From Candidatus Opimibacter skivensis (GTDB lineage Bacteria > Bacteroidota > Bacteroidia > Chitinophagales > Saprospiraceae): a DNA stretch of 64,000 nucleotides. This document shows, piece after piece, positions 17,982-27,024 of the stretch. A program made the position numbers and the translations under genes. Where the stretch lies: the NCBI GenBank assembly GCA_016721905.1, contig JADKHH010000027.1, positions 112,344 through 176,343 of the forward strand, written 5' to 3'. Under the pieces are notes generated by a model. That model was not told where the DNA came from. It made no database searches and saw only the letters and a list, made by a program, of their open reading frames with translations. The stretch's first letter is position 1; each line of letters begins with the position of its first letter.

Positions 17982-19271
17982 ATGTCGAACATAAAAAAAA
18001 TAAAATTTCCTACTACCCGAAGCTGGACAAAACTTGCCATACGACCATCGATTGATACTGTAGACCTGTCTTCCACCGTAGAAAAAATATTTACTGATAT
18101 CTGGAAAAACGGTGATACCGCTGTGGCCAAATATACTCGGCGCTTTGATAAAGCTACCATCGCTCAGACCCGAACATCAGCAGCAGAAATAAAAGCAGCT
18201 GACGGAAAGTTGTCAATGGATTTAAAGAAGCCATGCAAAGAGCCGCGCAGAATATCCAGAAATTTCATACGGCGCAAATTGAAAAGCCCAAGGTCATCAG
18301 GACCATGAAAGGTGTCAGATGCTGGCGCGAAAGCAGGCCTATCGAAAACGTAGGTCTTATACATTCCCGGCGGATCAGCTCCACTCTTTTCAACTGTGCT
18401 GATGTTGGGTATTCCGGCGCAGCTGGCAGGATGCAAAGAAATTGTCATATGCACGCCTCCAGACAAAAAAGGAAAGATTCATCCCGCGATTCTGTATGCC
18501 GCAAAACTTGCCGGAATCTCCAAAATCTGTAAAGTGGGTGGCATACAAGCTGTCGCAGCGCTCACCTATGGTACCAAACAAATACCACGCGTAGATAAAA
18601 TCTTTGGCCCCGGAAATCAATATGTCACCGCGGCCAAACAATATGCTCAGCAAAAGGGCGTGGCTATCGATTTACCTGCAGGACCAAGTGAGGTACTCAT
18701 CATTGCCGATCAAACCTGCATACCTGCATTTGTGGCCGCTGATCTGCTATCCCAGGCCGAACATGGCCCGGACAGCCAGGTTGTTTTATTATCAGATGAT
18801 GACGGCGTGCTGAATGCTGTTTTGGCTGAAGTAGACAAACAGATAGAAAAGCTTCCAAGAATCGAAATAGCCCGGGAAGCATTGCGCCACAGCAAGGCGA
18901 TCCTCTTCAAATCGATTGATCAATGCATGGCCTTCAGCAACCAATATGCACCGGAACATTTAATCCTGGCCGTTAAAAATCCCATATCAAGAATTACATG
19001 CATCATCAATGCAGGTTCTGTATTTCTTGGAAACTATAGCTGCGAAAGTGCCGGCGACTATGCCAGCGGGACGAATCACACGCTGCCGACCAACGGCTAC
19101 GCCAGCCGGTACAGCGGTGTATCGCTGGATAGTTTTATAAAGAAAATAACCTTCCAGGAGATCACCCGCAAAGGGATCAAGTCTCTTGGCCCCACAATTG
19201 AATGCATGGCAAAGGCAGAAAAATTATTCGCGCACCAAAACGCAGTTACCCTGCGACTCAAATCCTTGTAG
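17982..19271 (+). CDS. hisD: Histidinol dehydrogenase, interrupted by two compensating frameshifts
   Basis: Last enzyme of the pathway: oxidises histidinol to histidine with NAD and zinc. The N-terminal part reads in one frame from 17982 to about 18215; then one base seems lost in GACGGAAAGTTG, and the next frame gives VNGFKEAMQRAAQNIQKFH as expected. Near 18355 one base seems gained (after ENVGL), restoring the first frame with YIPGGSAPLFSTVLMLGIPAQLAGC. Downstream, GPGNQYVTAAKQYA, PSEVLIIAD, EHGPDSQ and the C-terminal segment match the family. Without correction the product is broken in the middle. Because the other his genes look intact, sequencing error is at least as likely as mutation. 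Confidence 0.85.
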
Positions 19272-19274
19272 ACT

Positions 19275-20303
19275 ATGTTCAGACTTGAAAATATGGTGAG
19301 GCCAAACATCCTTTCACTTCAGCGCTATTCCAGCGCCCGGGATGAATACCACGGCACTGAAGGCATCTTTCTTGATGCCAATGAAAACCCCTTCGGCATG
19401 CTCAACCGGTATCCCGATCCGCATCAACAATCTGTCAAAGCAGCTATCGGCCGTATTAAGAAAATTGAAGTAGAAAATATCTTCATCGGAAATGGCAGCG
19501 ATGAAGTGATTGACCTCGCCCTGCGCATTTTTTGCACACCCGGCAAAGATAAGATCATCGTTTGCCCACCAACCTACGGCATGTATGAAGTAATGTCCCA
19601 TATCCATGATACCGCCATGATCACAGTTCCATTGACCCGTGGTTTTCAACTGGATATGTCAGGCATATTGCGTGCAACATCCCAGAAAGAAAATATAAAA
19701 ATGATTTTCCTCTGCTCGCCAAACAATCCAACCGGTAACAGCATGGATGAGCTGGAAGAACTGATCAGCCACTTTGACGGAATAGTATTCCTTGATGAAG
19801 CTTACATTGATTTCAGTTCGAAGCCATCATTTATTCACATGCTGCATAAATTTCCCAATCTCATTATCTCGCAGACCTTGAGTAAGGCCTGGGGAATAGC
19901 CGGGGCAAGAATTGGAATGGCTTTCGCCGGCAAGGAAATCATTTCCCTTTTCGACAAAACGAAACCTCCATACAATATCAGCCAGAACAATCAGGCGACA
20001 GCTCTGGATATATTATCACAACAGGAAACATTTGAAAACAATAAAGCCACCATCCTTTCGGAAAAGAAAAAACTAATAAACCGTCTGGCGGCTTTGCCAT
20101 TTGTACGGAACATCTATCCTTCAGAGACCAATTTCCTTTTAGTAGAAATGGAGGATGCGGGCCTTGTATACCGTGGATTATTGGAACATCAAATCATCAC
20201 ACGCAACCGAAGTCGCGAAGTGGCAGGGTGTCTAAGAATCACCGTCGGAACACCTGAAGAAAACAACATACTGATGCAAACACTTGAACTATTGCCGCTA
20301 TGA
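19275..20303 (+). CDS. hisC: Histidinol-phosphate aminotransferase
   Basis: A 342-residue PLP-dependent fold-type I aminotransferase. It transfers an amino group from glutamate to imidazole acetol phosphate. Visible motifs are FLDANENPFG, NIFIGNGSDEVIDLA, LCSPNNPTGN, FLDEAYIDF and the PLP lysine in SQTLSKAWGIAGARIGMA; the C-terminal ITRNRSREVAGCLRITVGTPEENN carries the phosphate-binding Arg. It starts 4 bp after hisD and its stop overlaps hisB by 4 bp, so translation is coupled. Confidence 0.95.
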   Translation: MFRLENMVRPNILSLQRYSSARDEYHGTEGIFLDANENPFGMLNRYPDPHQQSVKAAIGRIKKIEVENIFIGNGSDEVIDLALRIFCTPGKDKIIVCPPTYGMYEVMSHIHDTAMITVPLTRGFQLDMSGILRATSQKENIKMIFLCSPNNPTGNSMDELEELISHFDGIVFLDEAYIDFSSKPSFIHMLHKFPNLIISQTLSKAWGIAGARIGMAFAGKEIISLFDKTKPPYNISQNNQATALDILSQQETFENNKATILSEKKKLINRLAALPFVRNIYPSETNFLLVEMEDAGLVYRGLLEHQIITRNRSREVAGCLRITVGTPEENNILMQTLELLPL

Positions 20304-21391
20304 AAAAAGTACTTTTTATCGACCGGGATGGCACACTCGTCATCGAGCCCACTTCCAATCAACAAGTGGACAGCCTGGACAAACTTGAATTCTATCCGGG
20401 AGTCTTTCAATACCTGTCGCGCATCGTAACAGAATCAGATTACCTCCTGGTGATGGTGACCAACCAGGATGGTCTGGGCACATCTTCCTTTCCGGAAGAA
20501 TCGTTCTGGCCCGCGCAGGAAAAAATAATCACTGCCTTCCGCAATGAAGGCATACACTTCCATGAAATTCTCATCGATCGTTCCTTTCCACAAGAAAACC
20601 TGGATACACGCAAACCCGGCACAGGCATGTTGACTCAGTACCTGAACAATGGATATGATCTGACCAATTCATTTGTGATCGGTGATCGTGAGACAGATAT
20701 CCAACTTGCAAAAAATATGGGGTGCCAGGCAATATATTTAAGTTCATCAACCCATGAAGATGCCGCATTGACCACGATTTCCTGGAAGGACATTTGGTTG
20801 TTTTTAAAAGAACGACCTCGCATCGCCAATATCATTCGTGAGACACTTGAAACGCGTATCGAAATTGAACTCAACCTTGACGGGAGCGGCAAGAGCCATA
20901 TCAACACAGGACTGGGATTCTTTGATCATATGCTTGAACAGGTTGCACGTCACGGATTATTTGATCTCAGGATTCAGGTACAGGGAGATCTGCATATCGA
21001 TGAGCACCATACCATCGAAGATGTAGCCATCACCCTCGGCGAAGTTTTCAATAAGGCATTAGCCAACAAGAAAGGAATAGAACGCTACGGATTCTTGCTG
21101 CCGATGGATGATTGCCTTGCCCAGGTAGCCATTGATTTTGGTGGCAGGCCATGGCTCGTTTGGGACGCTACCTTTACGCGCGAAAAAATCGGGGATATGC
21201 CTACTGAAATGTTTCTGCACTTCTTTAAATCCTTCAGCGATCACGCGAGATGCAATCTCAATATAAAAGCAGAAGGAACCAATGAACACCATAAGATTGA
21301 ATCCATTTTCAAAGCCTTTGCGCGGGCTGCCGCATCAGCAGTTCGCAGGACTGATCATTCCTCCATCCCCAGTACAAAAGGTATCCTATGA
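20300..21391 (+). CDS. hisB: Bifunctional histidinol-phosphatase / imidazoleglycerol-phosphate dehydratase
   Basis: A 363-residue fusion of the two HisB activities. Residues 1 to about 165 are a HAD phosphatase (LFIDRDGTLVIEP nucleophile motif; TNQDGLG; ETDIQLAKNMGC). Residues about 172-363 are imidazoleglycerol-phosphate dehydratase with its paired metal-binding motifs: FFDHMLEQVARHG, DEHHTIEDVAI, DHARCNLNI and NEHHKIESIFKAFARA. The fused form is usual in Bacteroidota and enterobacteria. It overlaps hisC and hisH by 4 bp each. Confidence 0.96.
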   Translation: MKKVLFIDRDGTLVIEPTSNQQVDSLDKLEFYPGVFQYLSRIVTESDYLLVMVTNQDGLGTSSFPEESFWPAQEKIITAFRNEGIHFHEILIDRSFPQENLDTRKPGTGMLTQYLNNGYDLTNSFVIGDRETDIQLAKNMGCQAIYLSSSTHEDAALTTISWKDIWLFLKERPRIANIIRETLETRIEIELNLDGSGKSHINTGLGFFDHMLEQVARHGLFDLRIQVQGDLHIDEHHTIEDVAITLGEVFNKALANKKGIERYGFLLPMDDCLAQVAIDFGGRPWLVWDATFTREKIGDMPTEMFLHFFKSFSDHARCNLNIKAEGTNEHHKIESIFKAFARAAASAVRRTDHSSIPSTKGIL

Positions 21392-21965
21392 TCGCCATCA
21401 TCGACTATAACGCAGGCAATACACGTTCTGTAAAAAACGCACTGGAAAGACTAGGCTATGAGGCCATGGTGACGAGTGATGCGGATATGATCAGCAAGGC
21501 TGATAAAGTCATTTTCCCGGGCGTGGGAGAGGCGGGTTCCGCCATGAAGTATCTGCGTGAACTAAACCTTGACCTGGCAATCAAATCGCTTACACAACCA
21601 TTCCTTGGCATTTGTCTTGGCCTTCAACTTATGTGCTTGTATTCAGAGGAAGGTGACACCACCGGCCTCGGAATTTATGATACAGAGGTCAGGAAATTTC
21701 CGCCCACCAGTCTGGTGCCTCATATGGGTTGGAATACATTGACTGATTTAAAAGGTCCACTCTTTAGTGGTTTACCCGAGAGCAGTGATCTGTATTTTGT
21801 CCACAGCTACTATGCAGGACTTTGCTGTGAGACTGCCGCAACCTGTGAATACATATTCCCCTTTAGCGCTGCATGCAGAGAGATAATTTCTTTGCCGTTC
21901 AATTCCATCCGGAAAAATCGGCTGACACCGGAGAGCACATACTGAAAAATTTCCTCGCCTTATGA
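21388..21965 (+). CDS. hisH: Imidazole glycerol phosphate synthase glutaminase subunit, frameshifted near the 3' end
   Basis: Class I glutamine amidotransferase that feeds ammonia to HisF. The N-terminal MIAIIDYNAGNTRSVKNAL, oxyanion/nucleophile region PFLGICLGLQLM (Cys in GICLG) and VPHMGWN are present. As sequenced the frame runs to 21945 with a wrong tail after SAA (near 21872). With one added base in GCTGCATGCAG the other frame gives RDNFFAVQFHPEKSADTGEHILKNF, which contains the catalytic His and Glu of the triad, and stops at 21965 with the usual ATGA overlap with hisA. The uncorrected product would lack catalytic His-Glu and be inactive. Confidence 0.88.
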
Positions 21966-22675
21966 GAATCATACCTGCTATGGACATCCTCAATGGTAAA
22001 TGCGTCAGACTGACACAGGGAGATTATGCAACGTCCAAAATTTATGATGCTCATCCATTGGAGATGGCCAAACGAATAGAGGCACACGGCTTGAAATACC
22101 TTCACCTCGTTGATCTTGATGGTGCCCGTTCCAAACATATTGTAAATTATGAGGTGCTTAAAGACATAACTTTCCAAACCTCTTTGATGGTTGATTTTGG
22201 CGGAGGCATTAAAAGCACGGAAGATGTTGCCATTGCTTTTGATAACGGAGCCTGTCAGGTCACTGCCGGTAGCGTTGCAGTGGAGCAGCCAGCCCTGTTT
22301 ATGGAATGGGTGGAGCGCTATGGTCCAGAAAAAATTATACTGGGTGCAGATAGCCGGTCACGGATGATTGCTACACATGGATGGCTTGCTGCTACAGGCA
22401 TCGATGTGATAGATTTTATATCAGGATTTGAAAAGAAAGGAGTGACCCATGCGATCTGCACGGATATAGGAAAAGATGGCATGCTTACCGGTCCTGATTT
22501 CAAACTCTATAGTGCGATCCTTGCCGCAACACCGATTCACCTTATCGCAAGCGGTGGTATACATAGCATACATGATCTGGAAAAACTAAAACAATTGGGT
22601 TGTCATGGTGCCATTATTGGCAAAGCCATCTATGAGGGTATTATCTCACTGGAAGAACTAAGTGCATTATGCTAA
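21962..22675 (+). CDS. hisA: ProFAR isomerase
   Basis: A 237-residue beta/alpha barrel that isomerises the ProFAR intermediate. The first catalytic Asp is in MRIIPAMDILNGKCVRLTQGD and the second in ICTDIGKDGMLTGPD; phosphate-binding glycines are in VDFGGGIKS and LIASGGIHS. It overlaps hisH by ATGA and hisF by 7 bp. Confidence 0.96.
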   Translation: MRIIPAMDILNGKCVRLTQGDYATSKIYDAHPLEMAKRIEAHGLKYLHLVDLDGARSKHIVNYEVLKDITFQTSLMVDFGGGIKSTEDVAIAFDNGACQVTAGSVAVEQPALFMEWVERYGPEKIILGADSRSRMIATHGWLAATGIDVIDFISGFEKKGVTHAICTDIGKDGMLTGPDFKLYSAILAATPIHLIASGGIHSIHDLEKLKQLGCHGAIIGKAIYEGIISLEELSALC

Positions 22676-23421
22676 AGAAACGCATCATACCGTGCCTTGA
22701 TATCAAAAATGGGCGCACAGTCAAGGGTGTTAACTTCCTGGGATTGCGTGATGCCGGAGACCCGATCGAGCTGGCCAGGCGATATGTACAGGAAGGTGCT
22801 GATGAGTTAGTATTCCTGGATATATCGGCAACGATAGAAAACAGAAGTACCCTTGTCAGTATGGTGGAAAAAATAGCGCATGAGATTAATATTCCATTTA
22901 CAGTTGGTGGTGGAATCAGCAGCCTGGAAGAAGCAAGGGTACTTATAAGAGCCGGGGCAGATAAAGTGAGTATCAACTCCGCAGCCGTGAAGTCCCCAAA
23001 TCTTATTGCTGAAATAGCAGGTTCACTGGGCAATCAATGTGTTGTGTTGGCGATTGATACCAAATTCGTAGAAAACGATTGGCTAGTGTATGTGCATGGT
23101 GGAAAAACGCCTACTGATCTCAGGACACTTGACTGGGTAATACAAGCAGAAAAACTGGGAGCCGGTGAAATCCTCCTCACCTCAATGGATCATGATGGTG
23201 TGCAAAATGGATTTGCGCTTGAAATAACACAGGCTGTTTGTGAGATCGTCAATCTCCCGGTGATCGCTTCTGGTGGAGCAGGACGTAAAGAGCATTTCAA
23301 GAACCTCTTTGAAAAAACCGCTGCCAGTGCCGCACTGGCAGCAAGCATTTTTCATTTTGAAGAAATCGGTGTGCCCGAATTAAAGAATTATCTGCGAACA
23401 GAAAATATCCCAATACGATGA
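22669..23421 (+). CDS. hisF: Imidazole glycerol phosphate synthase cyclase subunit
   Basis: A 250-residue barrel homologous to HisA. It cyclises PRFAR with ammonia from HisH to give imidazole glycerol phosphate and AICAR. The catalytic Asp residues are in IIPCLDIKNGRTVKG and LLTSMDHDGVQNGF; IPFTVGGGISS and VIASGGAG bind phosphate. The start overlaps hisA by 7 bp and its stop overlaps hisIE by ATGA. A short degenerate C-terminal part (EKTAASAALAASIFHFEE) is normal for the family. Confidence 0.97.
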   Translation: MLKKRIIPCLDIKNGRTVKGVNFLGLRDAGDPIELARRYVQEGADELVFLDISATIENRSTLVSMVEKIAHEINIPFTVGGGISSLEEARVLIRAGADKVSINSAAVKSPNLIAEIAGSLGNQCVVLAIDTKFVENDWLVYVHGGKTPTDLRTLDWVIQAEKLGAGEILLTSMDHDGVQNGFALEITQAVCEIVNLPVIASGGAGRKEHFKNLFEKTAASAALAASIFHFEEIGVPELKNYLRTENIPIR

Positions 23422-24020
23422 ACATAGATTTTACAAAAGGAAATGGACTTGTCCCGGTGATCGTGCAGGATGAAGCGACCTTGCAGGTCCTTATGCTAGG
23501 GTATATGAACGAAGCTGCCCTGAAAGCTACCCGACAGACGGGCAAAGTAACCTTCTATAGCCGCAGCCGAATGGCGCTATGGACCAAAGGTGAAACGTCA
23601 GGAAACTACCTGCAGGTAAAAGATATCCGCGTGGATTGTGATCAGGATACCCTGTTGATCACCGCTATTCCTTTGGGGCCTGTGTGTCATACCGGCTCCA
23701 CTTCCTGTTTCGGGGAGGACTCCGCCAAAGGCTTTGTATATCAGCTTGAAAAAATCATCGCAAATCGCATTGCGGATGCCAACGAGCAGTCATATACCTC
23801 CCGACTTTTTCAAAAAGGGATGAATGCAATAGCCCAGAAAGTCGGAGAAGAAGCGGTTGAACTCATCATCGAATCAAAAGACCAGGACGATGAGCGATTC
23901 AGGAATGAAGCTACAGATCTCCTGTATCACTTCCTGGTCTTACTCAGGGCGAAGGATATCGATTTAAGCCAGGTCGAAGAAGTGCTGAAAAAGAGAAACA
24001 GAGGTTCTTCTTCCGGGTGA
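23418..24020 (+). CDS. hisIE: Phosphoribosyl-AMP cyclohydrolase / phosphoribosyl-ATP pyrophosphatase
   Basis: A 200-residue bifunctional enzyme catalysing the second and third steps. Residues 1 to about 110 form the cyclohydrolase, with zinc ligands in VDCDQDTLL and CHTGSTSCF. The C-terminal part is the MazG-like pyrophosphatase (SYTSRLFQKGMNAIAQKVGEEAVELIIESK, then FRNEATDLLYHFLVLL). It is the last gene of the operon; the following 90 bp contain only a small AAACCTATAGGTTT palindrome without a T-run. Confidence 0.96.
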   Translation: MNIDFTKGNGLVPVIVQDEATLQVLMLGYMNEAALKATRQTGKVTFYSRSRMALWTKGETSGNYLQVKDIRVDCDQDTLLITAIPLGPVCHTGSTSCFGEDSAKGFVYQLEKIIANRIADANEQSYTSRLFQKGMNAIAQKVGEEAVELIIESKDQDDERFRNEATDLLYHFLVLLRAKDIDLSQVEEVLKKRNRGSSSG

Positions 24021-24086
24021 ATCAACCAGCACGGAAAAGGCTAAACCTATAGGTTTGAAAAAAAAACTTGCGCCGTATTGATATTA

Positions 24087-24102
24087 ATCGTAATTTTACG
24101 AT
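24087..24102. promoter_or_regulatory. ArsR operator 1
   Basis: ATCGTAATTTTACGAT is a palindrome with 7 bp arms and a 2 bp centre. It lies 14 bp before the arsR ATG and covers the TAATTTTA that would serve as -7 box (TTG at 24068-24070, 20 bp spacing), a position suited to autorepression. The same half-sites recur before arsM. Confidence 0.7.
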
Positions 24103-24115
24103 CAAATACACAAAT

Positions 24116-24448
24116 ATGGGCTCGACCAAGTCAGAAGAATTCTCCGTAAAGGACAACCGGATAGCCACCTATGCCAAGGCCATGGCTCATCCGGCCAGGG
24201 TAGCTATTCTCAGGCTCCTGATCCAGCGCCAGGCCTGTGTCTGCGGTGATATCGTGGATGAACTCCCCCTTTCTCAAAGCACCGTTTCCCAGCACCTAAA
24301 GGAACTCAAGGAAGCCGGCCTCATCAAAGGCGACATCGAAGGCGCAAAAGTGTGCTACTGCATTGACGACCAGGAAATGAATGCTGCAAAAACGGCTATC
24401 CAGGGACTCTTTGACAGTTACGAAACGCAGAAAAGCAAATGCTGTTGA
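24116..24448 (+). CDS. arsR: ArsR/SmtB family metalloid-responsive repressor
   Basis: A 110-residue winged-helix repressor. The start at 24116 gives MGSTKSEEFSVKD; a TTG frame upstream would run over the operator. The DNA-recognition helix is in LPLSQSTVSQHLKELKEAGLIKG, preceded by HPARVAILRLLIQRQACVCGDIVDEL. The CVC pair in that helix, plus the C-terminal KSKCC, are probable arsenite ligands, so arsenite binding would release DNA. It sits between two similar palindromes and precedes arsM; both are therefore probably under its control. Confidence 0.88.
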   Translation: MGSTKSEEFSVKDNRIATYAKAMAHPARVAILRLLIQRQACVCGDIVDELPLSQSTVSQHLKELKEAGLIKGDIEGAKVCYCIDDQEMNAAKTAIQGLFDSYETQKSKCC

Positions 24449-24466
24449 TTTTTTTTACCCAATTCA

Positions 24467-24482
24467 ATCGTCTTTTTACGAT
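24467..24482. promoter_or_regulatory. ArsR operator 2
   Basis: ATCGTCTTTTTACGAT keeps both outer half-sites (ATCGT/ACGAT) of operator 1, followed as there by CAA. It lies in the 59 bp gap between arsR and arsM. Confidence 0.65.
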
Positions 24483-24507
24483 CAATAATTTATAAACCTA
24501 ATCTATT

Positions 24508-25356
24508 ATGCAAACACAAACCACGGACGCTCAACTCAAGGATCTCGTAAGACAGAAATACAGCGAAATCGCCTTACAGGATAAAGAAACAAATCAATCC
24601 TCATGCTGCGGTGCGGGCGGCTGCTCTACCGAAGTATATAACATCATGAGTGATGACTACACGACGCTCGAAGGATATAACCCCGATGCAGACCTTGGCC
24701 TTGGCTGTGGATTGCCTACCCAATTTGCTCATATCAAACAGGGAGATGTAGTCGTAGACCTGGGCAGCGGCGCAGGAAATGATTGCTTTGTCGCCAGGGC
24801 AGAAACGGGTGATACCGGAAAAGTAATCGGCATCGACTTCACCCCGGCCATGATCGAAAAAGCAAGGATCAACGCCGAAAAAAGAGGATTTCATAATGTT
24901 GAATTCAGACAGGGAGACATTGAAAAAATGCCGCTGACTTCCAACGTCGCGGATGTCATCGTCAGCAATTGCGTACTCAACCTCGTTCCGAATAAAGAAG
25001 GTGTCTTTAAAGAAATATTCCGTGTACTGAAACCTGGTGGCCATTTCAGCATCTCGGATATTGTCCTTGTCGGCCAGTTGCCCGAAGCACTTCAGAAAGA
25101 TGCAGAGATGTACGCAGGTTGCGTGTCCGGCGCCATCAACAAACATGAATATCTCAACATGATCTACAGCAACGGATTTACGAATGTAACCTTGCAAAAG
25201 GAAAAGGCCATTGTGATTCCGGATGACATCCTGAAAAACTATCTTGACGAAAAAGAACTCGCGGCTTTTAAAGATGGCACTACTGGCATATTCAGCATTA
25301 CGGTATATGCTGAAAAACCTAAATCCTGCTGTGAACCGGGCACGGGATGTTGCTAA
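24508..25356 (+). CDS. arsM: Arsenite S-adenosylmethionine methyltransferase
   Basis: A 282-residue enzyme that methylates As(III), giving volatile or less retained methylarsenicals. SAM-binding motif I is VVDLGSGAGNDCFVA; other motifs are VIGIDFTPAMIEKA, GDIEKMPL, and LKPGGHFSISDIV. Cysteines that bind As(III) are visible: SSCCGAGGCS near the N-terminus, LGLGCGLP, SNCVLN and YAGCVSGA, plus a C-terminal CCEPGTGCC tail. The conserved Cys set supports arsenite over a generic substrate. No arsenite pump or arsenate reductase is in the window, so methylation may be the main arsenic response here, or other ars genes are elsewhere. Confidence 0.92.
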   Translation: MQTQTTDAQLKDLVRQKYSEIALQDKETNQSSCCGAGGCSTEVYNIMSDDYTTLEGYNPDADLGLGCGLPTQFAHIKQGDVVVDLGSGAGNDCFVARAETGDTGKVIGIDFTPAMIEKARINAEKRGFHNVEFRQGDIEKMPLTSNVADVIVSNCVLNLVPNKEGVFKEIFRVLKPGGHFSISDIVLVGQLPEALQKDAEMYAGCVSGAINKHEYLNMIYSNGFTNVTLQKEKAIVIPDDILKNYLDEKELAAFKDGTTGIFSITVYAEKPKSCCEPGTGCC

Positions 25357-25387
25357 TCATTCAAAACATACAGTTTATTTGAAGTAA

Positions 25388-25420
25388 CGGATGGGGTTTG
25401 ATAATACCAGACTCCATCCG
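25388..25420 (+). terminator. Possible terminator after arsM
   Basis: CGGATGG pairs with CCATCCG across a 19-base loop, followed by GTATTTTA. Weak T-tract. Confidence 0.35.
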
Positions 25421-25490
25421 GTATTTTACTACTTTGCGTCCCTTATTCGCTCAGATCTTTTGGCGATGGACAATGCATCAAATCAGCAAC

Positions 25491-26201
25491 ATGAAAATTA
25501 CATACCTTCTATCTGCCTTTTCGATATTGTTTATGGTCAACCTCACTGATGCCAACGGGCAGGATAATTATGATGCCAACGACTGGGCCAACCTTAGATA
25601 TTACCAGGCCGCAAACGCTATGTTGCCTCCGGCCTCAGCCCATGAGGAAAGAATAGTCTTCATGGGAAATTCTATCACGGAAGGTTGGCTAAAATCAGAT
25701 CCTTCGTTTTTTGCCGGCAAGCCTTATGTCAATCGTGGCATCAGCGGCCAGACTACACCTCAGATGTTGATCAGGTTTAGGCAAGATGTCATTGATCTCC
25801 ATCCGACAGTGGTCGTGCTGCTTGCTGGTACAAATGATATTGCTGAAAACAGAGGCCCAACCACCCTGGAAGCAATCTATGAAAATATCATCTCCATGGC
25901 CGAACTCGCCATGGTTCACGATATACGAATGGTTATCTGCTCCGTGTTGCCTGCGCATGATTATCCATGGCGTCCGGATCTGGCACCGGCAGAGAAAATC
26001 TATGCCCTCAATCAGATGTTGTCTTCATACTGCCAACTGGCAAATATCCCTTATGTAGATTTTCATACACCCATGTCGGATCAGCAAAAAGGACTGCAAA
26101 AAATATATGGAGAAGATGGTGTACACCCAAACCTGACAGGATATAGATTTATGGAACCGTTGGTAGAAGCCGGCATTGCTAAGGCGTTGAAAAGAAAATG
26201 A
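25491..26201 (+). CDS. Secreted SGNH/GDSL-family esterase
   Basis: A 236-residue hydrolase with signal peptide (MKITYLLSAFSILFMVNL, cleavage around ANGQ). The four SGNH blocks are visible: IVFMGNSITEGW (nucleophile Ser), NRGISGQTT (Gly), LLAGTNDIAEN (Asn) and EDGVHPNLTGYRFM (Asp-x-x-His). The family cleaves acyl groups from carbohydrates or lipids; GNSIT instead of GDS is the platelet-activating-factor acetylhydrolase/sugar esterase subgroup. Start at 25491 is chosen because it gives the signal peptide; an upstream in-frame ATG exists at 25467. Confidence 0.88.
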   Translation: MKITYLLSAFSILFMVNLTDANGQDNYDANDWANLRYYQAANAMLPPASAHEERIVFMGNSITEGWLKSDPSFFAGKPYVNRGISGQTTPQMLIRFRQDVIDLHPTVVVLLAGTNDIAENRGPTTLEAIYENIISMAELAMVHDIRMVICSVLPAHDYPWRPDLAPAEKIYALNQMLSSYCQLANIPYVDFHTPMSDQQKGLQKIYGEDGVHPNLTGYRFMEPLVEAGIAKALKRK

Positions 26202-26235
26202 ACAAAGCACAAGCTGAAATAAAATATACATCCTG

Positions 26236-27009
26236 ATGAAGATCGCCCTGTTCTCAGATATACATGCCAATCTCCCCGCCCTGGAAGCGTGCTTTGAAAG
26301 TATGGCCCGGCAAAAACCTGATGCCATCTATTGCCTGGGAGACCTGGTTGGCTATAACATCTGGCCCAATGAAGTGATCAACGAAATCAGGCGAAGAGGT
26401 ATTCCTACTATTGCAGGTAACTATGACCAGGGGATTGGCTTAACGAGCAATGATTGTGGATGCGCTTATAAAACAGATATTGAAAAGGAGATGGGCGCGA
26501 TCTCTATTTCCTATACCAACTCCATCATCGGTGAGGACGAACGAAATTACCTTCGCACCCTGCCCGCTCATATCCGCGTTGAATTTAAAAATGGTGAGGA
26601 ATTGATTACGCTCCTGCTGGTCCATGGAAGCCCAAGAAAAATCAATGAATATCTCTTTGAAGACCGGGATGAAAAAAGCCTGTTGAACATCATGGAAAAA
26701 GCGAATGCGGATATCATGTGCTTCGGACATACGCACAAGCCTTATCATCGCATAGTATCGGCAGATGGGTCTGCTCTGCCTTCCTTTCGACATGCCATCA
26801 ACATTGGCTCTGTTGGAAAGCCCAAGGATGGTGATCCCCGAGGTGGCTACGTCATACTGACCGTTGATGAGAGAGCATCGATACTACAAAAAGATTCCAT
26901 CCAGGTGGACTTTATTCGGTTTGTCTATGATGTTGAAAAAGCAGCGCGCGCCATTGAAGGCAGCGTACTTCCTGATGGCTATGCGGAAATGTTGCGTCAG
27001 GGAATTTGA
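26236..27009 (+). CDS. Calcineurin-like metallophosphoesterase (YfcE-type)
   Basis: A 257-residue binuclear metal phosphoesterase. Metal-binding motifs are ALFSDIHANLPAL (D-x-H), YCLGDLVGYN (GD), IAGNYDQG (GNxD in place of GNHD), LLVHGSP (VHG), and MCFGHTHKPY (GHTH). The short size fits the MJ0936/YfcE cytoplasmic group, which hydrolyses phosphodiesters or phosphomonoesters. Asp in place of His in GNHD is frequent in this subgroup. It lies 34 bp after the esterase gene and converges on the DUF3667 gene with only 15 bp between stop codons. Confidence 0.88.
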   Translation: MKIALFSDIHANLPALEACFESMARQKPDAIYCLGDLVGYNIWPNEVINEIRRRGIPTIAGNYDQGIGLTSNDCGCAYKTDIEKEMGAISISYTNSIIGEDERNYLRTLPAHIRVEFKNGEELITLLLVHGSPRKINEYLFEDRDEKSLLNIMEKANADIMCFGHTHKPYHRIVSADGSALPSFRHAINIGSVGKPKDGDPRGGYVILTVDERASILQKDSIQVDFIRFVYDVEKAARAIEGSVLPDGYAEMLRQGI

Positions 27010-27024
27010 GTCTGCAAAGTTGAA

